From contig RPFO01000542.1 in the NCBI GenBank assembly GCA_009746045.1, positions 126,501-190,500 on the forward strand: a stretch of DNA of 64,000 bases, given 5' to 3'. Of the stretch, positions 42,703 to 53,200 are shown piece after piece; the stretch's first letter is position 1; every line of letters starts with the position of its first letter. This stretch comes from Mesostigma viride (Eukaryota > Streptophyta > Mesostigmatophyceae > Mesostigmatales > Mesostigmataceae). A program made the translations under genes and the position numbers. Below the pieces are notes generated by a model. That model saw nothing but the letters and a program-made list of their open reading frames with translations. It was not told where the DNA came from and did not search any database.

Positions 42703-42845
42703 AATCATGGGACAGGTCCTCGCCCACCCCACAGGGCATGCAGTTAAGGCAGGCACGTCAGCTCAGCTCATTTGGGTTTTACCAAATTAAGCTGAGTGGC
42801 CAGCCGCCATGGTGGCGCCGGAGATTGTGGCACGCAGACGCGACA
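42703..42845 (+). repeat. 143-bp block Z, second copy (element terminus)
   Basis: Same as 41305-41447; its last base borders the CGGT target duplicate. Confidence 0.8.
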
Positions 42846-42927
42846 CGGTAGTTTTGCCATTGAGTTTTAGACCCCTTTTTAAATATGAGGATTAGTGCGG
42901 TTTCTGCCCAGTTGCCAGGGACGATAC
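42846..42927 (-). pseudogene. L1-like ORF2, 27-codon piece between two insertions
   Basis: Encodes VPGNWAETALILIFKKGSK and TQWQNYR, the conserved block just before RT motif 1 in L1 elements. The left edge abuts the LTR-type element, the right edge the compound palindrome; both junctions keep the L1 frame when the insertions are removed. Confidence 0.85.
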
Positions 42928-43963
42928 AGTTATTATAAATAGTGACGGAACCTTTTTGCCACTTGGGCAATTAGGTCCGTCACTATTTATCCGGCGAAAA
43001 CCACTCGCCGGCATCTATTCCGCGTTAAGTTCACGTGAACGTGGCGCGGAATTGATGCCGGCGAGTGGTTTTCGCCGGATAAATAGTGACGGACCTAATT
43101 GCCCAAGTGGCAAAAAGGTTCCGTCACTATTTATAATAACTAAAACGTCGTAGTGTGGGGGCCGATATCTATCGTACCGCTAATGCCTACTGCAGTACCG
43201 AATCTCGCCTTAACGATATTCCAACCGGGCATTTTTCCCTTCTGGCACTTTCGTTTGGCCTTCTGGTATCAATTCCTTCCGGTATTCGGAAATACCCGTG
43301 TCACCACAGGGATTCGAACCCCCGACTTACGAGGTCTTAGTTATTATAAATAGTGACGGAACCTTTTTGCCACTTGGGCAATTAGGTCCGTCACTATTTA
43401 TCCGGCGAAAACCACTCGCCGGCATCTATTCCGCGTTAAGTTCACGTGAACGTGGCGCGGAATTGATGCCGGCGAGTGGTTTTCGCCGGATAAATAGTGA
43501 CGGACCTAATTGCCCAAGTGGCAAAAAGGTTCCGTCACTATTTATAATAACTAAGACCTCGTAAGTCGGGGGTTCGAATCCCTGTGGTGACACGGGTATT
43601 TCCGAATACCGGAAGGAATTGATACCAGAAGGCCAAACGAAAGTGCCAGAAGGGAAAAATGCCCGGTTGGAATATCGTTAAGGCGAGATTCGGTACTGCA
43701 GTAGGCATTAGCGGTACGATAGATATCGGCCCCCACACTACGACGTTTTAGTTATTATAAATAGTGACGGAACCTTTTTGCCACTTGGGCAATTAGGTCC
43801 GTCACTATTTATCCGGCGAAAACCACTCGCCGGCATCAATTCCGCGCCACGTTCACGTGAACTTAATGCGGAATAGATGCCGGCGAGTGGTTTTCGCCGG
43901 ATAAATAGTGACGGACCTGATTGCCCAAGTGGCAAAAAGGTTCCGTCACTATTTATAATAACT
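42928..43963. mobile_element. Compound palindrome element, class 2 (H-X-H-X'-H)
   Basis: Three 214-bp palindromes (42928-43141, 43339-43552, 43750-43963) are separated by a 197-bp spacer (43142-43338) and its reverse complement (43553-43749). Ends are AGTTATT...AATAACT; GATAC flanks both sides (42923-42927; 43964-43968), and removing the element plus one GATAC restores the L1 reading frame, so it is a true insertion. Each arm has nested hairpins (AAATAGTGACGGAACC against GGTCCGTCACTATTT; CCGGCGA-AAACCAC-TCGCCGG). The spacer contains GGTTCGAATCC (43571-43581), a tRNA B-box match. No coding capacity. Confidence 0.85.
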
Positions 43964-44437
43964 GATACCTGTGCGCCATACTTCGAGGACGCATTTGTAA
44001 AAGCCGGCAGAAAGGTCGGGCCAAAACTTCCTCCAAAATTCTACAGGGATGCCGTCCACGCCGGGTGCACTGCCGAGTTTGATTTTGAGCATAGCAGCCT
44101 GTGTCTCAGCTTGTGCGGGTGTCTGATCTAGTTCTTGCTGCTGCGTGGTGGTGAGGCGCCGTGGTATCGCCTGAAGGACTTGGTGGATAGCTTGAGGTGC
44201 TTGAGGGTGCGGTTTACTTCGGAATAGCTTCGTAAAATATTGATGACCGCTGTTTAGTATGGAATGGGTGTCGGTGTGGATGCCCTGGTCGTCGTGAATT
44301 TCAGTTATCAGCGTGTGTGTTCGTTGCTTGGGGAGGAGTGCAAAATATTCTTTATTCATTTTTTCCCCCGTTGTGTGCCACCAAAGGTTTTCCGCATCTA
44401 TGGCGTTAGCGTGTCTTTCGTATCGCAGTTTGTCCAA
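43964..44437 (-). pseudogene. L1-like ORF2, region upstream of the RT
   Basis: Frame from MDKLRYERHANAIDAEN includes WWHTTGEKMNKEYFALLPKQ and LKIKLGSAPGVDGIPVEFW, the canonical K-x-x-S-P-G-x-D-G-x-P block ahead of RT. It ends at the compound palindrome after VWRTG; the next codons resume at 42927. The endonuclease domain is missing, so the L1 copy is 5'-truncated near 44440. Confidence 0.85.
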
Positions 44438-44917
44438 GGCTAGCCATGGGCTTGTTGCATTTTCGCCATGTCATTCAACTTGACTTTTTCATTAAACTCG
44501 AGTCAACAAACTTCACACCAGTGTGTGACCACCTTCATTTAGGATTCGCTGATACTCATTTCCCCTCTCACCTCTTTGGTCCATAATTGGCTAATAAAAA
44601 ATATACCCATTTCCCCGAAAACTCGAGTCAACAACAGTTTTCATTTATGGCAGTGTCAGCTGGAACGTGCGACTGGGCTTGACATCCCTCATCCACCTTA
44701 AATAAAATGCGCTCTGCATAAAGCTCGTGAACCTGTAGAACGTATCGCTTACCCCACAGGCACGCAGTACATAAAGCAACTGTACGTAAGCGATACTGGC
44801 ACGCAGTGACTACAATAAGCCTGGGAGTCTGGGGCCGGGCTGATTTGATGGTTGCAGGAAAGTCTTTCCTGCAAAACTGGGATAAACCCGCCGAAAGTTC
44901 TCGTAATCACATTGTTG
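44438..44917. other. No gene recognised
   Basis: Short spacer with two ACTCGAGTCAACAA words (about 44490 and 44620). The left copy of the half-LINE target duplicate, CACATTGTTG, is at 44908-44917. Confidence 0.45.
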
Positions 44918-45102
44918 TGATCCCCGCGTCCACGCAAATGGCTGACGGCGGTATGGCTGACGGCGGAGTTCAGATCTTTTGCGTCTGAGCCCCAAATTCG
45001 GTCAGACCACTTGCATTCGATGCGCCTTTCTAAGACGCACTTGCCAGTATAAACGGTTACGGCTGCCACGCAGTATAGACAAAGTTACGCACGTGACCAG
45101 CT

Positions 45103-46491
45103 ATGACGACTACCAAAGCAAAACGAGGGCTGGAAAAGGAGCTGGCACAGCTTCCCAGCGCCCAGCCCAACCCTCTCGCCCTCGCCATTGTTCCGCCGCC
45201 AGGCTTACCCGCCAACCAGCCGTCTGGGCCTGCCAACCCACCGCCAGCAGCCCCATCTCCCAGCGCCTCGCCTGAGCCCAAGAAACCCTGCCACGCTCGC
45301 AAATGGCGCCAGTTCCTCCCCGGCGACCGAGGATTCTCCCTCACCGGGTGGCAAGAATTGTCGCCGCAGGAATGCATTGAGGTTCTCCAGTTCCTCGAAC
45401 AGGAGCGGAAGCTCTTCGTGAAGGGGGCTATTGACTACGATGGAGACATGTCCTGGCTCTATGCTATGAACGAAGCACAACAACGCCTGGCTATCTTGAC
45501 CAGCCATTTCCAGCTCCGCCTCATCGACATCACCCGCACGCTCCGCACCCCAGCCCCCGCACAGCCGGCAGCCCCCTCGGCTTCCTCCCTCTGCAAGGAT
45601 GACATCCGCGCAGTGCTGGAGGAGCACGTGACCTGGCCGCTGGCCGAGCAGCTGACATCGCTGAACACCACGCTCAACACGGTCGAGGCCCGGGTCTCCA
45701 ACGTGGAAACCAAGGTCGTCCACAAGCTCCAGCCCCAGTTCACGACGCTGCACACCGCGGCACAAGCTTCGGAAACGCATGCGGCACTTGTCTCTCGCCT
45801 TAACCAGGTGGAGGGCAAGTGTGGCGTGCTCCTGAAGAAGCTTGAGGCCATCACCGCCCACACCGAGGCCCTGGCCACACAGGTCCCCAAGATAGCGGAG
45901 CAGACGGCCACCATTGCATCCCAGCCACCCCGGCAGGATGCTGGCGACCTCCCGCCGCTCTCCTACGCGGACCTGCTGCGGTCAGCGACCGCCTCCACCA
46001 CCGACGCCATCGCCACAAAGCTCCAGGAGCTGGAGGACCACCGCCAGGCCCAGCAACGGGAGGTCACCGATCGCGCTCGCCGCGAGTGCCGAGTGGTGCT
46101 ACGTCGCTTCCCCCAGAAGCCAGGTGAGACGTCAACCTCTCTTGCTGACGAGCTCAAGAACCAGCTTCTTACCCTCATGGGCCTGGTAGGTGAGGTAGAA
46201 CTGCGTGGGTGCCACCGCCTTCCCCACTCACGGGACAAGGCGGCTCCCCCACCAGTCCTACTCACCTTCTCCTCCCCTGAGGATAAGCAGCGGTTCCTCT
46301 CTCGTCGCAAGCGGTTGCACGACCTCACCTGGACGCTGGATGACGACCTCACCCCCGCTCAGCAACAGCAGCGACGCGACCTGTGGCCGGAATACCTCCG
46401 CCATAAGCAGGACCCCCAGAAGCCCAAGGTGTACTGGAGGGGCGGGGACCTGATGATCAACCACAAGATGTGGACGCCCCCAGCGGGCTAG
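45103..46491 (+). CDS. LINE ORF1 protein, intact
   Basis: 462 codons, starting MTTTKAKRGLEKELAQL. Residues 20-65 are Pro-rich; about 175-290 form a coiled coil (LNTTLNTVEARVSNVETKV, SRLNQVEGKCGVLLKKLEAI); 330-455 resemble the RRM-plus-C-terminal fold of L1-type ORF1p (RRECRVVLRRFP, VELRGCHRLPHSRD, PPPVLLTFSSPEDKQRFLSRRKRL, WTLDDDLTPAQQQQRRDLWPEY). Such proteins trimerise and coat the element RNA. The frame has no stops or indels, and its neighbour is its own 3' UTR, so it may be expressed. Whether it serves the L1-like ORF2 seen nearby is unknown. Confidence 0.8.
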   Translation: MTTTKAKRGLEKELAQLPSAQPNPLALAIVPPPGLPANQPSGPANPPPAAPSPSASPEPKKPCHARKWRQFLPGDRGFSLTGWQELSPQECIEVLQFLEQERKLFVKGAIDYDGDMSWLYAMNEAQQRLAILTSHFQLRLIDITRTLRTPAPAQPAAPSASSLCKDDIRAVLEEHVTWPLAEQLTSLNTTLNTVEARVSNVETKVVHKLQPQFTTLHTAAQASETHAALVSRLNQVEGKCGVLLKKLEAITAHTEALATQVPKIAEQTATIASQPPRQDAGDLPPLSYADLLRSATASTTDAIATKLQELEDHRQAQQREVTDRARRECRVVLRRFPQKPGETSTSLADELKNQLLTLMGLVGEVELRGCHRLPHSRDKAAPPPVLLTFSSPEDKQRFLSRRKRLHDLTWTLDDDLTPAQQQQRRDLWPEYLRHKQDPQKPKVYWRGGDLMINHKMWTPPAG

Positions 46492-46690
46492 AATAGCAAT
46501 AGCCCTAGCTTGTAACCATTGGCGTCACTGCCGCTAAGGCAGCCATGCCTAGAATGTTGCCTAGCTGTGCCAACACACCTAGTCACGTGCCGCCAACGCA
46601 CGGTACACAACCAGCCATAGCCTAGTCCTAGTACAGCCATGCTACGCCCTGGCTATGTTCAGATTACTTGCCCACGCTCCTTGCTATGAT

Positions 46691-46906
46691 ATGCTCACAT
46701 GGGTCTTATTGCACCCACAGTTTGCCGGATCGTTAGCCTGTCCTTTTAGCTAGCCGCGCCCGATTGCAGCTGTGGCATGCCTTTGGCATGAAGGAGACTG
46801 GGGGTCTCTGCCCTTTCTCCTGTAGTGCACACACAGGGATTAAAAGCACTTCGGTGCTCCGTGACTCCCCAACGGGAGCACGAGTTTAATTAATTAATTA
46901 ATTAAT
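46691..46906 (+). repeat. LINE 3' terminal region with TTAA tail
   Basis: Shared with 13735-13950. Contains short hairpins (GGCATGCC-TTT-GGCATG; AAGCACTTCGGTGCTCCGTG) and ends (TTAA)n, the likely site where RT recognises the RNA. Confidence 0.8.
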
Positions 46907-46916
46907 CACATTGTTG

Positions 46917-48341
46917 AAGTACCCTTTATCGGCAGCTTAGCATGCGCACTGCCTCAATCTCCCCGCTCTCTTTCTTTGGTTGTATCCTATTCTTGGGTTT
47001 ATGCGCCATGGAGGGGCTAATGAGTTTGCTGGCTCTGAGGGGCCGTGATATCGACATCTTCCTTCAAACTTTTCGCACGAGCAGTCGTGTTCCCCCTCGC
47101 CATCCATTGCCGGAAGGCCATGGGACGCCGAAAGCGCAGGGCAGTCCAGCATTCACAGCGGCTTCGGCCCCACTAGGGAAGGATAACAACGAAACCTACC
47201 CGCGCGCTCCGGGGACAAACTCCAGGACCCAGAGTCCACGGACCAGGACAAACCCCAGGAGTCCACGGACCAGGTACGACAATCACCTTACACATAATGC
47301 AGCAGTTTACGTTTACCTGGGTCACTTATGCCATGCCAGAATCGTGAAGTCATCAGCTCCAACTCGACGCTAGTGCTGCATGCGTAAGTAAGTCAGTAAG
47401 TGCGTGAACACACACTGTGGGCATGGCACGGAGTACTTCACCAATTCATCACAGTAATAAAGAGAGAATTACAGCAGTGTTCAGCAATGCATCAGGTTCA
47501 GCTGTATGTGCTGTATAGCTGCCTTGCTGCAACATTATCTTCAGCGCCACATCGGCTCTTGCAGATTACCGCAGCGGTCTGTTCCTGAACATTTCCTCGC
47601 AGATGTCACAAGATGATCCCCGTCGCTTGGCCATACGTCCCTGCCAGGTCAACTGTGCCACCACCCATGGAAGGAAAGAGAAAGGTCCCGCCCGGCAACG
47701 ACAGGCAGGCAGTCGTTTGCATTGGGGCCGGCAACCTCGTGAAGCAGTCGGGTTTTATATCTGTTTGTAAGAAATATTTGGTAAAGTGGTAATGTGCTAA
47801 TGGGTTCATGATTGTTTATGCTTGTCGTTAGAGGATTCCGTGGCTCGCTGGCTATCTTGCTTGTTTGCCCATTCATCGGTCGCCACATTCTTCCCCTTCT
47901 CTGGATAGCCCACACTCGTTGCCGGGCTACATAGACAGCAGCACTGATTCATAATAACAAAAAGTGAGCGCACGGAGGCACCTTTGTTCGTGACGGCAAC
48001 GGACGTTAGCATAACATCACGTGGCTATGATGGCAGCTCGCCCGCAAATGAAATGCCGAGGCTGCATCCACAGGGCTAAATCAGCTTAGAGCACAGCCTT
48101 GATACCGGTTACCAAGGATACTAGCTATAGGTTTGCACGATTGGCCCTGTAGAGGGCAAGGGAAACATTGCAGCGACGCCTACAGCCAATCCCTCGTAAG
48201 CACAACTTGTTGACCATCGATCTGATCAGTATGCTGGTGTTACTGCCAATCCTGTTGCTGACAACCTGAGCGGACGTTTTTGGCCAACGTACAGGGCATG
48301 CCCACCTCAAAGGGTAGTCCGTTCCATGGAACTTTCTCTTG
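46917..48341. other. No gene recognised
   Basis: A 143-codon frame at 46942-47373 has a hydrophobic start and a Pro/Arg/Ser tail but no recognisable domain or conserved context; I treat it as chance. Otherwise unremarkable. Confidence 0.4.
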
Positions 48342-48346
48342 CCTAC

Positions 48347-49125
48347 TGTAACAAGCAAAAATGACTTTGTTGTTACATCCTTTGTTTTGTGAATGTTTGG
48401 CTTTTATTTGAGGACTTTTGGATCAGTATTGAGAAAGTTATGAGGTTTCTAAGACGACGGTACTTGGAGCTGATACTTTGTCAACCAACTGATAGGAACC
48501 CTCATTGGTCGTGGCCTGATCCACGTAGGGTTGTAGTTTGTTGGCTGATACTACTGATAGGAGCCCTCATTGGTCGTGGCCTGATCCACGTGGGGTTGTA
48601 GTTTGTTAGTTGGTACTATTGAGTCTTAAATGCTCCTTTGGGACTTCAGTGCTTACGACAGATTTAGGATCTCATGAAAAGATTCTGCCAGGCTGTGTGT
48701 GGTGTTGTTCTGTTCTATGTGACTAGGATGGATACGAAGATCTTGTATAGAATCCCATGGTTCTGATTGGTTCTCTTCAGGCTAAGGTTGGAGCAAGTTC
48801 GACAAGCACGTCGATATCAAGGACGTGGGGTCGCCATTGTTGCGACGTTGGTTTTGATTCACCATGGTATAATAAAGCTTGGCTTTGTTGTCCAATTCAT
48901 AAGAGCCCCTTGGCTATAGACGTCCTTCAGTTCCACAGAGGTCGTCTACACACGAGCTTGTCTTTGTGTCTACAAGGGGTGTGATTCCCTAAATCACGTG
49001 CTGTGGAATTTCCATCTCAACGTTGCTCGGATACTTGAAGTTCTGCAACTCAAGAAAGCAACCCAGGTAACAGATCTTTCATATTGGACTGTGGATGATG
49101 CTGATGATCATTTTTAGTCGTTACA
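48347..49125 (+). repeat. Left LTR
   Basis: 779 bp, ending AGTCGTTACA. Contains an internal ~65-bp duplication around CCTCATTGGTCGTGGCCTGA (at 48502 and 48564). Confidence 0.9.
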
Positions 49126-49141
49126 TTGGTATCGGAGGTCT
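49126..49141 (+). promoter_or_regulatory. Primer-binding site (initiator tRNA-Met type)
   Basis: TTGGTATCGGAGG lies immediately after the left LTR; it resembles the usual TGGTATCAGAGC complement of plant initiator tRNA-Met. Confidence 0.7.
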
Positions 49142-49352
49142 CTACTTTGGTGTTTCTCTTGAAGTTGTAACCTTCCGGGTAGTACAACGTTGATCAGATG
49201 TCTGTCATCCGAGAAGATTCATAGAGTTGCGGAAAACTTACGGTGTTACAGACTGAGACACATCCTGATGTGACTGTCTTGCTCTGTAACACTAGAAGTC
49301 AGCCGTAACCGTTGTCTCTACTAGGCAGACGATCGCGACTTCATGTGGTAGT

Positions 49353-49610
49353 ATGAGTAGTTCGAAGACACAATCACCTTTACCCCCTATTAATCAAGGT
49401 GCAAGCGACCCGTCATCATCTCTTGAACCCATTGCTAGGGAAGGTGCTGAGACAACTACTCATACTCCACGGCGTCAACTTAATTTCAATCGTACTTCTA
49501 TGACTGAAGTGAGGCGGGTTACACAATCACCTTCATCCCTACGGAACCAGGTGTGGGCAGTGGGCGACCTTCTTCTCCTTCACCTCTCCCTAGAAAAGGG
49601 TGTTGCATAA
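49353..49610 (+). CDS. Unrecognised 85-codon frame at the gag position
   Basis: Starts MSSSKTQSPLPPINQGASD and is Ser/Pro/Thr-rich, like the N-terminus of many gag proteins, and lies 230 bp inside the left LTR. No capsid or zinc knuckle follows; possibly a relic of gag. Confidence 0.3.
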   Translation: MSSSKTQSPLPPINQGASDPSSSLEPIAREGAETTTHTPRRQLNFNRTSMTEVRRVTQSPSSLRNQVWAVGDLLLLHLSLEKGVA

Positions 49611-51594
49611 GCCATTATTAACGCACCACTAAGTCACCGTCCCTTTCTTTAAATTCGTGCAATATTTCATTGACAAGCGTCCTTACTTACGGGCTTTCGG
49701 CTGGCTGGCCGCATCGTGCTGAAGTCCGACCACCGCCCTGTCTGTCGTGGCTGCTGACGCCGCAGTCTCTGCCTAGCTCCAAACATCTTTATATATCGGC
49801 ATTACGCAAGTGTTGCTACGTTTCGAGCAGGGCAATGCGGAGTGTTGGGCCAGTAGCTCAGCAGGTCCGGCTCCAGAATCCTGCTAGGAGCTGTCTTTTT
49901 TCCCTGCAGGCTCTGTTTTCGGCCAGGCTGACATGGCGCTACGGGTTATGGCTGAGCCGACGCACTGTTGCTGCCGACGGCACCTATCACCCGGTTTCCG
50001 GGTTGCGGCTGCACGCACGACCACCACCGCGACCGCCTGACGACGTCGCCGTCTAAGGTTGTTTTTTTTTCCCGGTGCTGCTTTTCTTTGACGACATTTT
50101 TACGGTGTGGCTCAGGTTACACCTCGTGTCTTTTGAGGGTGGCTCCGGATGAGCGGACAGTAGGGATTCATGGCTGCCCTTTTTACGCAAGGTTCCTTTT
50201 GCACTCACTTGACAATCTTTCAGGATCCTTTTCTTCGGTGCATGGGCAGCCTACCCTTGCTGTTTAAGGACTGTGGCACGTCCTTAATTCACGCGTCGCC
50301 AAACATTTGTTTCAGTTGTGGGGGAAACTCTTCCTTTTCTTGTTGAGCATCATGACAGTGGAGGCGTTCTAGGTTGAGCTTTGGTTCCTCCCACGTGTAT
50401 GGTGGTTTGGTTTTGGTGGGGAGGAGAACAACGGCATTTGTGTTGTTCCCACTATCATCATGGTACTATGGGTAGGGCGAGCTCCCTAGGAGTTGTCCAG
50501 ATTGGTGGCAGCTACGTCTGGTTACCCTGAGCAATTTTTTGCGGGGGAGTGGACATCCTGGATGTCTGCAATGTAATTTCCAGACGGCATCACACATGCC
50601 AGGGCAGAACAACAGCATTTACGGGGTTTCCACTATCATACTTGGACAGCTGTGTCTAGTTACCCTGAGGAAATTTCTGCGGGGGAGTGGATATCCCAGG
50701 TCTGCCAAAGGGGTGCCAGATGCTATCATGGAGGCATATGGCATGGTAGATGCCACCACATCATCCTTTAGGGGACATCGGGATACCTGCAGTGGGTTGT
50801 CCCCTAGAGGGTATCACACGTGCACCCATGAGTTACCAGGTGTCTCTTGCATGGGTTGCCCACTTGCTAGACGGTGTCCTTTGACACATGTTCCCAGAGG
50901 GGGTGGACCACTTGCTTGACAACGTCCCTTTACAAGTGGGGTGTGGGTCACTTGCCAGTTGGGGCCCTTACCTGCGCCAGACCATTGTGACCACGCATAC
51001 TTCTCCCAGGACATGATGGTTACCACTGCTTGTTGGCAGATGGTCCCTGTTGGGCCTAGGAGGTGCACTAGGACAGCAAGTATGGACACCAGGGCTGCTG
51101 TCATAGTTCTTATCTGTGAATATATCTGATATAGTTCTCAGATCAGAATTTTTGACACTGGTCAAGGCGTTTTTAGGCCCATTTTTTCGACTTTTGGGCA
51201 ATTCTGCTGGCTGTTGGACCACCTCAGGCCCTTGTGCTCCTCCGGCTTAGGAGTTCTGGCTACCTGGCACTTGGTAGTAGCCCTGTTCTGTGGTGGACTA
51301 GTGCTGTTGGTGGTGACTGCAAGCACTCATGGTGGCGACTGCAAGCATTCAATGGTGGAGACTTCATCAAACACTGCATGGTGGCCGCTGGCGACTCTGG
51401 TGACTTGGGGACGCCCAAGTGACGCGTATCTGTAATGCTGGTGCCTGCTCTGACGCTGTGTTGGGTCCTGCCTGCTGGTGGACATCAAGCCAGCCTTGTG
51501 CAGTTCTGAGATACCCTTGATCTTCCTGAGGCGACCCTGTTGGCGACGTCTTCCTGCTGGATTGCTCCTGCCTCTTGGTGACTGCACTTCCACC

Positions 51595-51750
51595 TGGGGC
51601 GCTGTTGACGTTTCCTCGTTCCAGTTTGCGTGGACTGACGGGTGTCAGCAGGCCTTGGACTTGCTGCAGCAGAAGCTCACGCCAGCCCCTGTGTTAGTAT
51701 TGAGCATTCTTGGAATCCACCCAGCCTGCTATGACCTGTTGGTGATCTGA
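51595..51750 (+). pseudogene. Gypsy pol remnant (RT/RNase H junction)
   Basis: Reads FAWTDGCQQALDLLQQKLTPAPVL, a degraded match to the F-x-W-T-x-x-C-Q-x-A-F-x-x-L-K-x-x-L-x-x-A-P-V-L block at the RT/RNase H junction of Ty3/gypsy pol. No flanking motifs survive in frame. Confidence 0.6.
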
Positions 51751-52482
51751 GGGAGGTCCCCAGTTGGGATGGATTGGGGATTTATTATGGCTCGGTTACC
51801 TGCCACTCTGTTGTGGTGATACAGCATCTGTCCCTGATCGACTACCTCTTCCCTTGAGAAGGGCTGGAATCTTTGGGTGTGCTGTGGTGACTAGCTTTGA
51901 TGAGCCTTGGACCCTGGCAGCCCAGTTAGTTATGGGGGGTTGGCTGTATAGAGGGTTAGCCTTGCTACATGACACTCTGCTTCCTGCCCTGATCAAGCAG
52001 TGAGAGTTGTCAGTATTTGGTGGCATGGATCCCTGTGGATGACCCGTTATCCCTGGGAATGTCAGGCTTGTCTTTCACCCGTGGACTCTAGCTGAGGGAG
52101 GGTGGTGTCCCAGAACATGGAGTGGCCTCGCCTTGTTTGGCTTAGGTGCCTTGATCCTGTTTACTCCTTCTTGGATTCATGTGGACTCATTGAATCCGAC
52201 GGGGATCTGAGTTGAGTGGGATGGACTCTGGTGGGAGTTTGGTTGGACTAAGCTGAGATGACATCCAGATTTTGGTGACCAGTTTCTGAGGATGGTTGAG
52301 GGGATCTGAGCTTGGATGGCACATGGAGAGTGACTTCTGTGTTGTACCCTCGACATATGGAGTGGTTCACCTAGGGCTTGATTCCTGGTATGATTAAGAC
52401 ACGTGGGTCATGTTCTGCATGCACGTCTTCGTGTACCAGACCAATAGTATATACCTGGAGGTTTCTACCTTGGTGCTGCTGA

Positions 52483-53200
52483 GTGGCCTATGTGGATCAT
52501 AGGAACTGCACGGGCCCCTGTGACCACTATGAGACTTTGGCCAAGGCGTTGGCTGCACTCAACAGAGAGGAGGGGGAGGTGAGCTCTGAAGGCTATGTGG
52601 AGGAGGTCCTATCTCAGCTGCACACAAGCCTGTATGAGAGTGGCTTCCCTTTTTGTGGCTCATCTGCTGCATAGGATGTATGCATTGTCACCAGGACCTG
52701 AGATTGACATGAGGCCTGCTGAGGGGCCGGTCATGCTGGCAGCCTTACCTGAGGCCTTGAAGGAGGCATTTACTCAGTTGCAGCCAGTGAGTATGGTAGA
52801 GGCTTCCTACATGGAGCTGTTGGAGTTTTCAGTTCAGAAGGGTGACTTTGATTTGGTTCCTTCTTCCTCCAGCTCTGCCAGAAGGTGTTTTCCTTTGGAG
52901 AATTCTAACCTCTTTTGCAATCCAGGGTTGCCCAAGTACACTGTGGAACTTAAGGTCCGTCAGACGCCACTAAGGGTGCTGGTGCCTCTGATAGGTGCTA
53001 AGTGGTCGGTGGTCAAGACCTTTCTGCAGTTCTGGTGGGCGTACAGGTCATGGGTGAGCAGGCACAAGACGTCCTCTACTTGGGTGATGGACCCTGAGAG
53101 TCAGTCTGTGGTGCTCCTCTCCTATCCAGGGGCATGCCTTCGCTATGCTGCCCAGATGGTGGCAGGAGCTGCTGAGACTTGCGTGGTGTTGCAGGTCTGA
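52483..53200 (+). other. Unrecognised open region in the LTR element interior
   Basis: Two overlapping frames (52483-52674 and 52595-53200) have plausible composition (LEFSVQKGDFDLV, TVELKVRQTPLRVLVPLIG) but match nothing I know. They could derive from captured host or accessory sequence. Confidence 0.25.

Larger units (their letters stand above)
38458..42845. mobile_element. Rearranged LTR-type element inserted in the L1-like RT
   Basis: Starts TGTCACGG and ends GCGACA, with CGGT (or ACGGT) on both flanks (38454-38457; 42846-42849), and it interrupts the L1 frame between Q-N-Y-R and P-I-R-L-L. Internal layout: 853-bp repeat A; 366-bp block i1; pol with integrase; PPT-like GAGGGGGGGAAT (about 41296-41307); 143-bp block Z; a second copy of A; i1 inverted; Z again. 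This is more than a plain LTR-internal-LTR order, so recombination followed or accompanied insertion. Confidence 0.7.
44918..46906 (+). mobile_element. ORF1-only 'half-LINE' non-LTR element
   Basis: The 10-bp CACATTGTTG (44908-44917) recurs at 46907-46916 (14 bp if TAAT shared with the tail is counted). Between them are a 185-bp 5' leader, one intact ORF1, a 400-bp 3' untranslated part and a TTAA-type tail, but no endonuclease/RT ORF2. This matches the concept of half-L1 elements that move with an enzyme supplied elsewhere. The 3' end is shared with 13735-13950. Confidence 0.75.

Noticed and set aside
43553-43600. Complete tRNA (Thr or Leu) gene beside the palindrome
   Set aside because: Only a variable-loop/T-arm-like half is visible; no adjacent 5' half or proper acceptor stem. 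Kept as a B-box observation only.
46942-47373. 143-codon gene with signal-like start
   Set aside because: No domain, no codon or context support, and low-complexity C-terminus.
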